Source of the DNA: Jidongwangia harbinensis
GTDB taxonomy: Bacteria; Actinomycetota; Actinomycetes; Mycobacteriales; Micromonosporaceae
Length of the DNA: 64,000 nucleotides
Assembly: GCF_020216025.1 (NCBI RefSeq)
Contig: NZ_JAIWNC010000001.1
Location: 248,001 to 312,000 of the forward strand
Direction: 5' to 3'
Shown here in pieces: positions 46,493 to 54,803 of the stretch. The position numbers were made by a program, and so were the translations under genes. The first letter of the stretch is position 1. Each line of letters opens with the position of its first letter. The notes below the pieces were generated by a model. It searched no databases and had not been told where the DNA came from. It saw only the letters and a program-made list of their open reading frames with translations.

Positions 46493-47835
46493 TCCGGCCT
46501 CCGGGCGGTGATTCTGGCGACCCACTTGGTCTGCAGCACACCGGGACGGTTCGGGGCGATGAGCCGGGCCGGGTACCCGTGGTCGGGGTGCAGGATCTCG
46601 CCGCCGAGCCGCAGCGCGATCAGGGTGAACGGATCGCGGCTGTGCGGGGGCGGCACGGTCGTCGCCCGGTACCGTCCGCGGACCTCGAGGGACTCGACGT
46701 ACGCCTCGGCGTCGGCGGGGTCGACGCCGACCAGGCCGAGCAGGTCACGCAGCCGGACGCCGGTCCAGGTCCCGGTGGCACTCCAGCCCTCGACACAGCT
46801 GATCGGCAGGACGACCGTGTGCTGGGGCAGCGCGGCCAGCTCGGGCAGGCCGAGGTGCACGGTCCGGACCGGGCCGGCGACGGTCAGCCGGTACCGCGGG
46901 TCGAAGGCGGCGTCGCGCACACCGGCGCCGGCCGCCGTCCGGTTCACCGGCAGGCGCTGCGGCCCGGTCTGGGGACGGCGCGGCGCGAGGACGGAGACGG
47001 GTGCCAGCGGGGCGACGGTCTGCCCGGCCGTGGCGAGGGTGATGACGCCGGCCGCGACGCCGACGGTGCCGAGCAGACCACGCCGGGTCAGCTCGCCCGC
47101 GGCGGGCCGGTCGAGCGCGGACCGGTCGAGCGCGGACCGGTCGAGCGCCGGCCCGTCGAGCGCGGGCCCGTCGGGCTGGCGGGCGAGAGCCTGGCGGACG
47201 GTCGGGAGTTTCACGCCGATGTGGGCGATGAGCGCGCCGACCGCGAGCCACGCCGACCAGTAGTGTCCCGCGGTGAAGAAGAACGGCATCGGCTCGTACC
47301 AGCGTGCGATGTTGAGGACGCCGCTGACCAGTTGGAACAGTGCGGCGGCGACCAGCACCGCGATGCTGGCCCGCTCGGCCGCGTGGGCCAGGTCGCGGGC
47401 GGGCGGCCAGCCGAACAGGCGGGGATAGACCGACCAGAGTTTCGCGCCGAGCAGCGGGACGGTGGCGAGCCCGGTGGCCACGTGCAGGCCCTGGGTGACG
47501 CGGTAGAGGCCGACCGGTCGGGACGGCCACCAGAACCAGGCGGGCGGGTGCTGGATGAGGTGGCTGATCAGCCCGGTGCCGAAACAGACGGTGAACGCGA
47601 CCGCCAGGGCGATCCCGAGCAGGCTGGTCAGCCGTGGTGAGCGCAGTGCCGAGGGGAAGGCGTCGGGCCGCAGCGGTCCGCGCCGCAGCGAGTCGGGTGG
47701 CGGCGGAAGCGGCGCCCGGAGCCACCGGAGGGCGGTCCGGGCCGGGCCGGCCAGGCGCGCGGCGGACGAGCGCGACCGGCCGCCCGGCCGGGCCGCGGGG
47801 CCGGGGCTCAGTCCTGGCTCAAGGTCGCGAACCAT
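46489..47835 (-). CDS. Membrane-bound molybdopterin-dependent oxidoreductase
   Basis: 448 residues. Residues about 70-220 form a four-span cytochrome-b-like domain with several histidines (GTGLISHLIQHPP, GLHVATGLA, AGHYWSAWLAVGALIAHIGVK). A short repeat-rich linker follows, then a twin-Arg-like RRGLLGTVGVAAGVITLA and a sulfite-oxidase-type domain: PISCVEGWSATGTWTGVRLRDLL supplies the molybdenum-ligand cysteine, and GYPARLIAPNRPGVLQTKWVARI is typical of the family. Electron acceptor and substrate are unknown. The start overlaps the methyltransferase gene by 28 bp. Confidence 0.88.
   Translation of the reverse strand: MVRDLEPGLSPGPAARPGGRSRSSAARLAGPARTALRWLRAPLPPPPDSLRRGPLRPDAFPSALRSPRLTSLLGIALAVAFTVCFGTGLISHLIQHPPAWFWWPSRPVGLYRVTQGLHVATGLATVPLLGAKLWSVYPRLFGWPPARDLAHAAERASIAVLVAAALFQLVSGVLNIARWYEPMPFFFTAGHYWSAWLAVGALIAHIGVKLPTVRQALARQPDGPALDGPALDRSALDRSALDRPAAGELTRRGLLGTVGVAAGVITLATAGQTVAPLAPVSVLAPRRPQTGPQRLPVNRTAAGAGVRDAAFDPRYRLTVAGPVRTVHLGLPELAALPQHTVVLPISCVEGWSATGTWTGVRLRDLLGLVGVDPADAEAYVESLEVRGRYRATTVPPPHSRDPFTLIALRLGGEILHPDHGYPARLIAPNRPGVLQTKWVARITARRPE
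47107..47181 (-). repeat. 15-bp tandem repeat, five units
   Basis: Units of CCGGTCGAGCGCGGA and variants, 47107-47121 through 47167-47181, the first two identical. They encode (D-G/R-P/S-A-L)n in the linker between membrane and molybdopterin domains. Confidence 0.85.
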
Positions 47836-48485
47836 CGGCTCGCCTCCGTCCAGGTGGCCCGGATCCGCAGCGTGCTCGCGTCGGCGACCCCGGGCAGATC
47901 GCCGGCCGCCAGTCGCGCCCAGCGGAACGGCACGCTCGGGGTGCCGGTCCCGTGACGGATTCTCGCGTGGCCGGACCAGCTGCGGGTTCCCGGCGGGGCC
48001 AGTTCGACGTGCAACCGGCCGTCCCGGGAGAGCAGTTCGCGGCAGCGGCGCAGAAGCGTCGCGGGGTCACCGCCGATGCCGATGTTGCCGTCGGCGAGGA
48101 GCAGGTGCCGCCACCGGCCCTGTCCCGGCAGCGGTCCGAAGACGTCGCGGCACAGCGCGGTGGCGCCGCGCGCCCGGGCCAGGCGCACCGCCGCCGCGCT
48201 CACGTCGATGCCGAGCGCGGGATGCCCGAGCCGGTTCAGCGCGTGGGTCAGCCGGCCCGGCCCGCAGCCGATGTCCAGGGTCGGTCCGGCGCAACGAGCG
48301 AGCAGGCCGCGGTCGCCCGGCAGGTGGGTGCGGCACCAGGCGGCGGCGTCGATCCGGTGGTCGGCACCGCGATCGTCGGTGATCGTCAACGTGCCGGGCC
48401 GTCCCGCATCGGCTTGGCGCATCGCCGCGTCGAAGACGGCCAGCGCGGCGGGCGGGGCGGCCGGGGCCGTGGTGGCGGTGGTCAT
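47808..48485 (-). CDS. Class I SAM-dependent methyltransferase
   Basis: 225 residues. Motif I TLDIGCGPGRLTHALNRLGHPALGIDVS and following acidic residue are clear; later LLLADGNIGIGGDPATLLRRCRELLSRDGRLHVEL matches motifs II-III. The start ATG at 48485 overlaps the stop of the DUF2064 gene by 4 bp (ATGA). Substrate unknown. In actinobacteria such a methyltransferase often sits beside the GT2, DUF2064 and molybdoenzyme genes, as here, so it probably modifies the same product. Confidence 0.88.
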   Translation of the reverse strand: MTTATTAPAAPPAALAVFDAAMRQADAGRPGTLTITDDRGADHRIDAAAWCRTHLPGDRGLLARCAGPTLDIGCGPGRLTHALNRLGHPALGIDVSAAAVRLARARGATALCRDVFGPLPGQGRWRHLLLADGNIGIGGDPATLLRRCRELLSRDGRLHVELAPPGTRSWSGHARIRHGTGTPSVPFRWARLAAGDLPGVADASTLRIRATWTEASRWFATLSQD

Positions 48486-49126
48486 GCCGTCACCGGGTGG
48501 GCGAGCGCGGACACCGTGGCCGCGAACCGGCCGCCCGCGGGGCAGAGCGCCGCGACGGCCCGGGCGTCCGGGTAGGTGTCCACGTCGCGCAGTGTCGGCA
48601 GCGCCGCCACCCGGAGCCCGCGGGCCCGCAGGGCGGCCAGGGTCAGCCGGCCGGTGTCCGGGGTGGACGTCGGCACGTCCGCCAGCGCCCGCGCGTGGGA
48701 CGGATCCCGGAGCCCCAGCGCCCACCAGCCGCCGTCCTCGGCGAACCCGAGCACCGCGTCGGTGCCGTCCCCGCCGAGCCGCTGGACGGCCGCCGCGAGC
48801 AGCCCGGTGCCGGCCTGCGGGGTGTCCATGCCGATCAGCAGACTTCCGGTGCCGTCCATCCGGGTGTCGGCGTAGGCGTGGGCGAGACGGTCGCCGAGCG
48901 TCGCTCCCCGCTGGGCCGTCCGGTGCCAGCCGGACGGCGCCGGATGGTCGCCGTCGACGACGAGGCAGCGCCGCACGGCCGGCGCGGCGGTGACCACGGC
49001 CAGGGTGTCGGCGAGCGCGGCCGCGGCCACCCGGGCGGCCTGCGCGAGGGTGAGCGGTGGGCAGAGCCTGGTCTTGACCCGGCCCGGCACCGGCGTCTTG
49101 GCCAGCACCAGCATCTGGACGCTCAT
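48482..49126 (-). CDS. DUF2064/TIGR04282 family nucleotidyltransferase-like protein
   Basis: 214 residues: MSVQMLVLAKTPVPGRVKTRLCPPLT is the conserved K-x-P-x-x-G-x-x-K-T-R-L loop of this family, with LLIGMDTPQ and GFAEDGGWWALGLRDP further on. The fold is that of GT-A/CofC enzymes. Annotation as an arsenosugar-type glycosyltransferase exists for relatives, but the activity here is not shown by the sequence. Both ends overlap neighbours by ATGA, so it is tightly coupled to GT2 and the methyltransferase. Confidence 0.88.
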   Translation of the reverse strand: MSVQMLVLAKTPVPGRVKTRLCPPLTLAQAARVAAAALADTLAVVTAAPAVRRCLVVDGDHPAPSGWHRTAQRGATLGDRLAHAYADTRMDGTGSLLIGMDTPQAGTGLLAAAVQRLGGDGTDAVLGFAEDGGWWALGLRDPSHARALADVPTSTPDTGRLTLAALRARGLRVAALPTLRDVDTYPDARAVAALCPAGGRFAATVSALAHPVTA

Positions 49127-49782
49127 CGGGCCAGCACCGCGCTCATGTCGCGGATCGCCCGGACGGTGCCCCGTACCGTGCCGGTGACCTTCGACGTGGT
49201 GCCCGCGGTCCGGCGGTGGTAGGCCACGTCGACCTCGGTCACCTGCCAACCGGCCCGGGCCGCGGCGATCAGCAGTTCCAGGGGATAGCCGAACCGGCGG
49301 TCCCGCAGGCCCAGTGCGAGCAGATCGTCGCGGCGCGCGGCGCGCATCGGCCCGATGTCGTGCACCCGCAGGCCGGTGGTACGGCGCAGCCGGTGGGCGA
49401 GCACGGCGTTGCCGAGCCGGGCGTGCGGCGGCCACACGCCCCGGCCGACCGGCCGGCGCCGGCCGACCGCCAGCCGGGCCGCACCGCCCCGGACCGGATC
49501 GGCGACCAGCGGCAACTCGCCGGGGTCGAAGGAGCCGTCGGCGTCCATCACGCAGACCAGTCCGTCGGCCGGGTCGGCGGCGACGACGCCGGCGTGCACG
49601 GCGGCGCCGTATCCGGGCTGCAGCACGGTCACGACCCGGGCACCGAAGCGGCGGGCCACCGCGGCCGACCCGTCGGTGGAGCCGTTGTCCACGACGATCG
49701 GCCGGTATCCGGCGGGCATCCGCTCCAGCAGCCAGACCAGCGCGGGAGCCTCGTTGAGACAGGGAAGAACGACATCGGTCAC
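49123..49782 (-). CDS. Glycosyltransferase family 2 protein
   Basis: 219 residues. DVVLPCLNEAPALVWLLERMPAGYRPIVVDNGSTDGSAAVARRFGARVV is the GT2 nucleotide-binding start, and LVCVMDADGSFDPGELP the DxD-type metal site; GFxxPLELLI-type acceptor region and a C-terminal basic stretch follow. No membrane span, so it is a DPM1-like short form. It heads the leftward operon; the start ATG at 49782 diverges from the epimerase at 49925. Confidence 0.92.
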   Translation of the reverse strand: MTDVVLPCLNEAPALVWLLERMPAGYRPIVVDNGSTDGSAAVARRFGARVVTVLQPGYGAAVHAGVVAADPADGLVCVMDADGSFDPGELPLVADPVRGGAARLAVGRRRPVGRGVWPPHARLGNAVLAHRLRRTTGLRVHDIGPMRAARRDDLLALGLRDRRFGYPLELLIAAARAGWQVTEVDVAYHRRTAGTTSKVTGTVRGTVRAIRDMSAVLAR

Positions 49783-49829
49783 GGACGGAAGTTAGCCCGC
49801 GGGCCCCGGCCGCCGGCCGTCGTCGGGCA

Positions 49830-49862
49830 TTACGGGTTCCTTACGCGTGCGCAGTTCTTACG
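49830..49862. promoter_or_regulatory. TTACG direct repeats, possible response-regulator box
   Basis: TTACG at 49830, 49841 and 49858 (spacings 11 and 17) in the divergent promoter of the GT2 and epimerase operons. The 11-bp pair has the spacing typical of OmpR/PhoB-type boxes; the same pair, inverted, occurs at 52395-52410. Confidence 0.55.
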
Positions 49863-49924
49863 ATCCGCTGACATGACGCGCCGATCGGCGGCCGGTACCC
49901 CGCGTCTCGCCTAGCGTCGGCGCG

Positions 49925-50980
49925 GTGACCCATGTACTCGTGACCGGCGGCGCCGGCTTCATCGGCACCCATGTCAGTTCGGCCCTGCGGGAAGCCGGGC
50001 ATGAGGTGAGCATCCTCGACGTCGGACACCCGGCCGCACACCGCTCCCCGCCGCCCGCCACCGTCCACTCTGTACCGGTCGTGCGCGCGGACCTGCGGGA
50101 CCGGGCCGCGGTCGCCGCCGCGTTGCGCGGCGTCGATGCCGTCGTGCACCAGGCCGCGATGGTCGGCATGGGTGTCGACCTCGACGATCTGCCGGAGTAC
50201 GTCGGCTGCAACGATCTCGGCACCGCCGTGCTGCTCGCCGAGATGGCCCGCGCCGGGGTGCACCGCCTGGTGCTGGCCAGCTCGATGGTGGTCTACGGGG
50301 AGGGCGCCTACGCCTGCCCGGCCGACGGCCCGACCCGTCCGGCCCCCCGCACCGTCGCCGATCTGGCCGCGGGCCGGTTCGAGCCGGCCTGCCCGTCCTG
50401 CGGTCGCCCGCTGACGCCCGGGACGGTGGACGAGGACGCCCCGCTCGAACCGCGCAGTGTGTACGCCGCCACCAAGCTCGCCCAGGAGCACCTCGGCGCG
50501 GCCTGGGCCCGGCAGTGCGGCGGCTCGGTGGTGGCGCTGCGGTACCACAACGTCTACGGGCCGGGGATGCCCCGCGACACCCCCTACAGCGGCGTGGCCG
50601 CGATCTTCCGGTCCGCGCTCGAGGCCGGCCGGGCACCCCGGGTCTTCGAGGACGGGGCGCAGCGCCGCGACTTCGTACACGTCGGCGACGTGGCGCGGGC
50701 CAACGTCGCCGCGCTCGCCGCGACCGCCCGTGCCGACGTCGCCGGGCTGCGTGCGTACAACGTGGCCTCGGGGCGGCCCACGACGGTGGGTGCGATGGCC
50801 GCCGCGCTGGCCCGCGTCATGGCGGGCCCGGAGCCGGTGGTCACCGGCGAGTTCCGGCTCGGCGATGTACGGCACGTGGTGGCCTCGCCGGCCCGCGCGG
50901 ACGCCGAACTGGGCTTCCGCGCCCAGATCGACCTGGTCACCGGCGTGACCGAGTTCGCGCACGCCGCACTGCGCGGATGA
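49925..50980 (+). CDS. NAD-dependent sugar epimerase/dehydratase with Cys-rich insert
   Basis: 351 residues. Rossmann start HVLVTGGAGFIGTHVSSAL; catalytic set Ser about 119-120 (LASSMVVYG) and Y180-A-A-T-K184 intact. Between them is an insert, EGAYACPADGP...RFEPACPSCGRPLTPGT, with three cysteines including CPSC, which could bind a metal. Otherwise a typical extended SDR (LRYHNVYGPGMPRDTPYSGVAAIF). GTG start at 49925. It leads the rightward operon, stop overlapping the next start (ATGA). Probably makes a nucleotide sugar for the neighbouring transferases. Confidence 0.9.
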   Translation: MTHVLVTGGAGFIGTHVSSALREAGHEVSILDVGHPAAHRSPPPATVHSVPVVRADLRDRAAVAAALRGVDAVVHQAAMVGMGVDLDDLPEYVGCNDLGTAVLLAEMARAGVHRLVLASSMVVYGEGAYACPADGPTRPAPRTVADLAAGRFEPACPSCGRPLTPGTVDEDAPLEPRSVYAATKLAQEHLGAAWARQCGGSVVALRYHNVYGPGMPRDTPYSGVAAIFRSALEAGRAPRVFEDGAQRRDFVHVGDVARANVAALAATARADVAGLRAYNVASGRPTTVGAMAAALARVMAGPEPVVTGEFRLGDVRHVVASPARADAELGFRAQIDLVTGVTEFAHAALRG

Positions 50981-52383
50981 CCGGCCGCGAAACGTCCGCC
51001 GGCACCACCCGGCCGGGCGGCCAGGCGGACGCCCCGCCGCCGGTCCGGGCCGACCTGATCGCCGGCGGCGGTGCTCTCGCGCTCGTCGCGCTGGCCGCCG
51101 TCGTCGGTGCCGCGTCGTATCTCGCCGGGCGGCCGGTGCACGCCAGCGCCGCACCCTTCACGGCGATCTGGCTGCCACACGCCGGCCCGGGCACGCCGTT
51201 GGCGCTCGCCGTCGCGGTGCTGGCCGGGTGGCACGGTTTCCGGCTCGCCGAGACGTTGAGCTGGCGACCGCTGATGCTCACCGGTTACGGCACCGCGCTG
51301 GCGTGGATCCTCTCGCTCGCCCTGGTGGACGGCTGGCAGCGCGGGTTCGCCGGCCGCCTCACCACCGGACACGAGTACCTCAGCGAGGTCGGCGGGGTCA
51401 CCGACATCCCGGCCATGCTGGACGGGTTCACCGGCCGGATCCTGGACTTCCAGCCGGACTCGTGGACCACCCACGTCGCCGGTCACCCGCCCGGAGCGCT
51501 CCTGCTGTTCGTCGGCCTCGATCGGATCGGGCTCGGCGGTGGCGCCTGGGCCGCGCTCGCCTGCGCCGCCGTCGGCGCGCTCCTCGCGGTGGCCGTACCG
51601 GTGACGATCCGGGCCCTCGGCGGCGAGGACGCCGCCCGGGCGGCGGTGCCGTTCCTGGTGCTGTTCCCCGGCGCGGTCTGGATCGGCGCGTCCGCCGACG
51701 GGCTGTTCGCCGGAGTGACCGCGAGCGGGCTGGCACTGCTCGCGGTGGCCCTGACCCGCCGCCGGATCCTGGTCGGCGCGGCCGCCGGCGCGCTGCTGGT
51801 CGCCAGCCTCTATCTGTCCTACGGCCTGGTTCTGATCATCGTGCCGGCGCTGGCGATCCTGGTCCTCGCGCGACGCGGCGGCGGGCTGCCATGGTCCACG
51901 ATCAGCGCCGCGCTCGCCGCCGGTGGCGTCGTGGTCGCCGCGTTCACCCTCGCCGGATTCTGCTGGCTGGACGGCTACCACCTGGTCGTCGACCGCTACT
52001 ACCAGGGCATCGCCAGCGACCGGCCGTACGCGTACTGGATGTGGGCGAACCTCGCCCTGGTCGTCGCCTGCGCCGGACCGGTGGCCGCGACCATCCTGCG
52101 GCGGGTGGTCCTCCGCGCCGCGCCCGCCGTGCGGCTGCGCGGGCCGTCCTCGCTCACCGCACCGGCTCCGGTCGTGCTGCTGCCGTTGGCGGGCCTGGTC
52201 GCGATCCTGGCCGCCGACCTGTCCGGGCTCAGCAAGGCGGAGGTGGAGCGGATCTGGCTGCCGTTCGCGGTCTGGCTCATGGCCGGTGCCGCCCTGCTCC
52301 CACCCGCGACCAGGCGCGGATGGCTCGCCGTGCAGGCGGCGACCGCCCTGCTGATCAATCACCTCCTGCTCACCACCTGGTGA
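50977..52383 (+). CDS. Polytopic membrane protein, GT-C glycosyltransferase-like
   Basis: 468 residues with about eleven spans. An extracytoplasmic stretch after span 3-4 contains GHEYLSEVGGVTDIPAMLDGFTGRILDFQPDSWTTHVAGHPPGALLLFVGLDRI, and VDRYYQGIASDRPYAYWMWANL lies late; such loop-rich multi-span proteins resemble GT-C mannosyl/arabinosyl transferases, but I see no clear DD/DE acceptor motif early in the protein. Start ATG at 50977 overlaps the epimerase stop. It may attach the sugar made by the epimerase to a lipid or surface acceptor. Confidence 0.7.
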   Translation: MTGRETSAGTTRPGGQADAPPPVRADLIAGGGALALVALAAVVGAASYLAGRPVHASAAPFTAIWLPHAGPGTPLALAVAVLAGWHGFRLAETLSWRPLMLTGYGTALAWILSLALVDGWQRGFAGRLTTGHEYLSEVGGVTDIPAMLDGFTGRILDFQPDSWTTHVAGHPPGALLLFVGLDRIGLGGGAWAALACAAVGALLAVAVPVTIRALGGEDAARAAVPFLVLFPGAVWIGASADGLFAGVTASGLALLAVALTRRRILVGAAAGALLVASLYLSYGLVLIIVPALAILVLARRGGGLPWSTISAALAAGGVVVAAFTLAGFCWLDGYHLVVDRYYQGIASDRPYAYWMWANLALVVACAGPVAATILRRVVLRAAPAVRLRGPSSLTAPAPVVLLPLAGLVAILAADLSGLSKAEVERIWLPFAVWLMAGAALLPPATRRGWLAVQAATALLINHLLLTTW

Positions 52384-52394
52384 CGGCGCGCCGC

Positions 52395-52410
52395 CGTAAG
52401 CGGTCCGTAA
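52395..52410. promoter_or_regulatory. CGTAA direct repeats with 11-bp spacing
   Basis: CGTAA at 52395-52399 and 52406-52410, the complement of the TTACG pair at 49830-49845, located 47 bp before the DM13 gene. Possible second box of the neighbouring response regulator. Confidence 0.5.
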
Positions 52411-52457
52411 GCAGGCGCCGCCTTACCCTCGCCGTCCGGGCCGGGTTTACTCGTTCC

Positions 52458-53018
52458 ATGATCCGGCGTCTCCTCACCAGACCTGCGGCATGGGCGGTAA
52501 TCCTGCTGATCGGCGCCGGCAGCGCCGTCGGCCTGTACTGGTTCCAGCCCTGGCGGCTGTTCACCACCACCACGGTCGTCGAGCAGCTGTCCTCGGCATC
52601 GCCCCCGGCCACCGGCGCGCCCAGCAGCCCGGCGTCGGCGCCCGCCTCCCCGAGCGGGCCGGCGGTGGTCCGGGCGGGCACCTTCGTCACCCACGAACAC
52701 TCGACCACCGGTACCGCCCGCCTGGTCCGCAACGCGGACGGCAGCCACCAGCTGGAGCTGGTCGGTCTGGACACCTCGGACGGGCCCGACCTGCGGATCT
52801 GGCTGACCGACCAGAACGTGCGGACCGGCTCCGCCGCCTGGCGCGTCTTCGACGACGGCCGGCACGTCGAACTGGGCCGGCTGAAGGGAAATCGCGGCGA
52901 CCAGGTCTATCCCGTGCCGGACGACATCGACGTGCGGGATTACCGCAGTGTCAGCGTCTGGTGCAAACGCTTCTCGGTCTCGTTCGGGGCCGCCCCGCTG
53001 GCTTCGGTAGCGTCGTAG
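52458..53018 (+). CDS. DM13 domain protein, membrane-anchored
   Basis: 186 residues: one N-terminal span (AWAVILLIGAGSAVGLYWF), a proline/serine-rich linker, then a DM13 domain from about 72: AGTFVTHEHSTTGTARLVRNADGSHQLELVGLDTSDGPDLRIWLT, ending VELGRLKGNRGDQVYPVPDDIDVRDYRSVSVWCKRFSVSFGAAPL, with the single conserved cysteine in VWCKRF. DM13 domains are thought to take part in redox reactions at the cell surface. ATG at 52458 lacks a good Shine-Dalgarno. Confidence 0.88.
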   Translation: MIRRLLTRPAAWAVILLIGAGSAVGLYWFQPWRLFTTTTVVEQLSSASPPATGAPSSPASAPASPSGPAVVRAGTFVTHEHSTTGTARLVRNADGSHQLELVGLDTSDGPDLRIWLTDQNVRTGSAAWRVFDDGRHVELGRLKGNRGDQVYPVPDDIDVRDYRSVSVWCKRFSVSFGAAPLASVAS

Positions 53019-53020
53019 TC

Positions 53021-53728
53021 GTGAACTGCCGCGTACTCGTCGTCGACGACGACCCGACCGTCAGCGACGTCGTCCGCCGCTACCTCGAGCAGGAGGGCTA
53101 CCGGGTCGAGCTGGTCGGCGACGGCCTGGCCGCTCTCGCCTCGGTGGCCGCCGACACGCCCGATCTGGTGGTTCTCGACCTGATGATGCCCGGCATCGAC
53201 GGCCTCGAGGTGTGCCGTCGCCTCCGCCGGCAGCTGCCGCAGCTGCCCGTGGTGATGCTGACCGCGCTCGGCGACGAGGCCGACCGGGTCGTCGGACTGG
53301 AGGTCGGCGCCGACGACTACGTCACCAAGCCGTTCTCGCCGCGCGAACTGGTGTTGCGGATCCGCTCGGTGCTGCGCCGGAGCACCGCGTCCGGCGCGGT
53401 ACCGGCACCCGAGGCCGCTCTCCTGGTGGACGGGGACCTGACCGCCGACACCGGGCGCCGGATCGCCCGGCTCGGCGGGCGGGCACTGTCCCTCACCACC
53501 CGGGAGTTCGACCTGCTCGCGTTCCTGCTGCGGCATCCCGCCCGGGCCTGGTCGCGCGCCGAACTGCTGGACAAGGTCTGGGGCTGGCAGTTCGGGGACC
53601 AGTCGACCGTGACCGTCCACGTCCGGCGGCTCCGGGAGAAGATCGAGATCGATCCGGCAGCGCCCCGCCGCATCCTCACCGCATGGGGCGTCGGCTACCG
53701 CTACGAACGGACGCCCGGCCATGTCTGA
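53021..53728 (+). CDS. OmpR family response regulator
   Basis: 235 residues. Receiver domain: acidic pocket Asp10/11, phosphoacceptor Asp53 (VVLDLMMPG), Lys103 (YVTKPFSP). C-terminal winged helix: LSLTTREFDLLAFLLRHPARAWSRAELLDKVWGWQFGDQSTVTVHVRRLREKIE. GTG start at 53021, two bases after the DM13 stop; 8-bp overlap with the kinase gene. Expected to bind direct repeats such as the TTACG pairs in front of this operon. Confidence 0.95.
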   Translation: MNCRVLVVDDDPTVSDVVRRYLEQEGYRVELVGDGLAALASVAADTPDLVVLDLMMPGIDGLEVCRRLRRQLPQLPVVMLTALGDEADRVVGLEVGADDYVTKPFSPRELVLRIRSVLRRSTASGAVPAPEAALLVDGDLTADTGRRIARLGGRALSLTTREFDLLAFLLRHPARAWSRAELLDKVWGWQFGDQSTVTVHVRRLREKIEIDPAAPRRILTAWGVGYRYERTPGHV

Positions 53729-54776
53729 CCTGCTCCTAATCGGCCTCTACGCCCTCGCCGCGGGCACCGTGGTCGGCGTGGCCGGTGCGTTCACCCTCCG
53801 GCTGCTGCGGAAGCGGTCGATCCTCCTGCACGTCGCCGTGCTACTGACGATCACCGTGGCCTCGGTCGCCGCCGGGGTCGCCGCCGTGGCCCACGCCATG
53901 TTCCTCTCCCCGCACGACTTGCAGGTCGTGCTGATCACGGTGGCGGCGTCGGCGGCGGTGAGCCTCGCCGTCGGCGCGGCCTTCGGCCGCCGGCTCGCCA
54001 ACGCCTCGGTGTGGGCGGCGCAGGCCCGCGAGCGGGAGCGGCAGCTGGAAGCGGGCCGGCGCGACCTCGTGGCCTGGGTCTCGCACGACCTGCGCACCCC
54101 GCTGGCCGGACTGCGCGCCATGGCCGAGGCGCTGGAGGACAACGTGGTGCACGACCGGCAGACGATGGCCGAGTACCACCGCCGCATCCGGGTCGAGACC
54201 GACCGGATGGCCTACCTCGTCGACGACCTGTTCGAGCTGTCCCGGATCAACGCGGGAGCCCTGCGGCTGGCGCTGTCCGCCGTACCGCTGCGCGACGTCG
54301 TGTCCGACGCCATCGCGACCACGGCGCCGCTCGCCGCGCGCCGCGGCGTGCGCATCCTCGCGTCCGAGACCGGCTGGCCGGTGGTGACCGGCGGCGAGCC
54401 GGAACTGAGCCGCGTGGTGGCGAACCTGCTGGTCAACTCCGTGCGTTACACCCCGCCCGACGGCACGGTCACGGTGGACGCCGGGGCCGAACAGGACGAG
54501 GTCTGGCTGGCGGTCACCGACACCTGCGGCGGGATTCCGGAACCGGACCTGCCGAGAGTCTTCGACGTGGCGTTCCGCGGCGAACGGGCCCGTACCCCGG
54601 CCCCGCAGGACGACGGTCCGGACGGCGCGACCGCGGGCGGCGGCCTCGGCCTGGCCATCGTCCGCGGGCTGATCGAAGCCCACGGCGGGCACGTCGGGGT
54701 ACGCAACACCTCCGACGGCTGCCGGTTCGAGGTCCGGATCCCCCGGGGCGAACCGGTCGCGGCACGGCACCGGTGA
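53721..54776 (+). CDS. Sensor histidine kinase
   Basis: 351 residues. Three spans (about 5-27, 33-60, 68-89) with almost no outer loop, a short linker, then HisKA with H122 (LVAWVSHDLRTPLAGLRAMAEAL) and HATPase with N box VVANLLVNSVRYTPPDG, D-T-C-G-G-I-P and GGGLGLAIVRGLIEAHGG. The lack of an extracytoplasmic sensor domain suggests it senses within the membrane. Partner of the overlapping response regulator; the pair sits with envelope and redox genes. Confidence 0.95.
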   Translation: MSDLLLIGLYALAAGTVVGVAGAFTLRLLRKRSILLHVAVLLTITVASVAAGVAAVAHAMFLSPHDLQVVLITVAASAAVSLAVGAAFGRRLANASVWAAQARERERQLEAGRRDLVAWVSHDLRTPLAGLRAMAEALEDNVVHDRQTMAEYHRRIRVETDRMAYLVDDLFELSRINAGALRLALSAVPLRDVVSDAIATTAPLAARRGVRILASETGWPVVTGGEPELSRVVANLLVNSVRYTPPDGTVTVDAGAEQDEVWLAVTDTCGGIPEPDLPRVFDVAFRGERARTPAPQDDGPDGATAGGGLGLAIVRGLIEAHGGHVGVRNTSDGCRFEVRIPRGEPVAARHR

Positions 54777-54803
54777 CCCCGTCGCTTCCGTCCCGCCGCG
54801 CGG

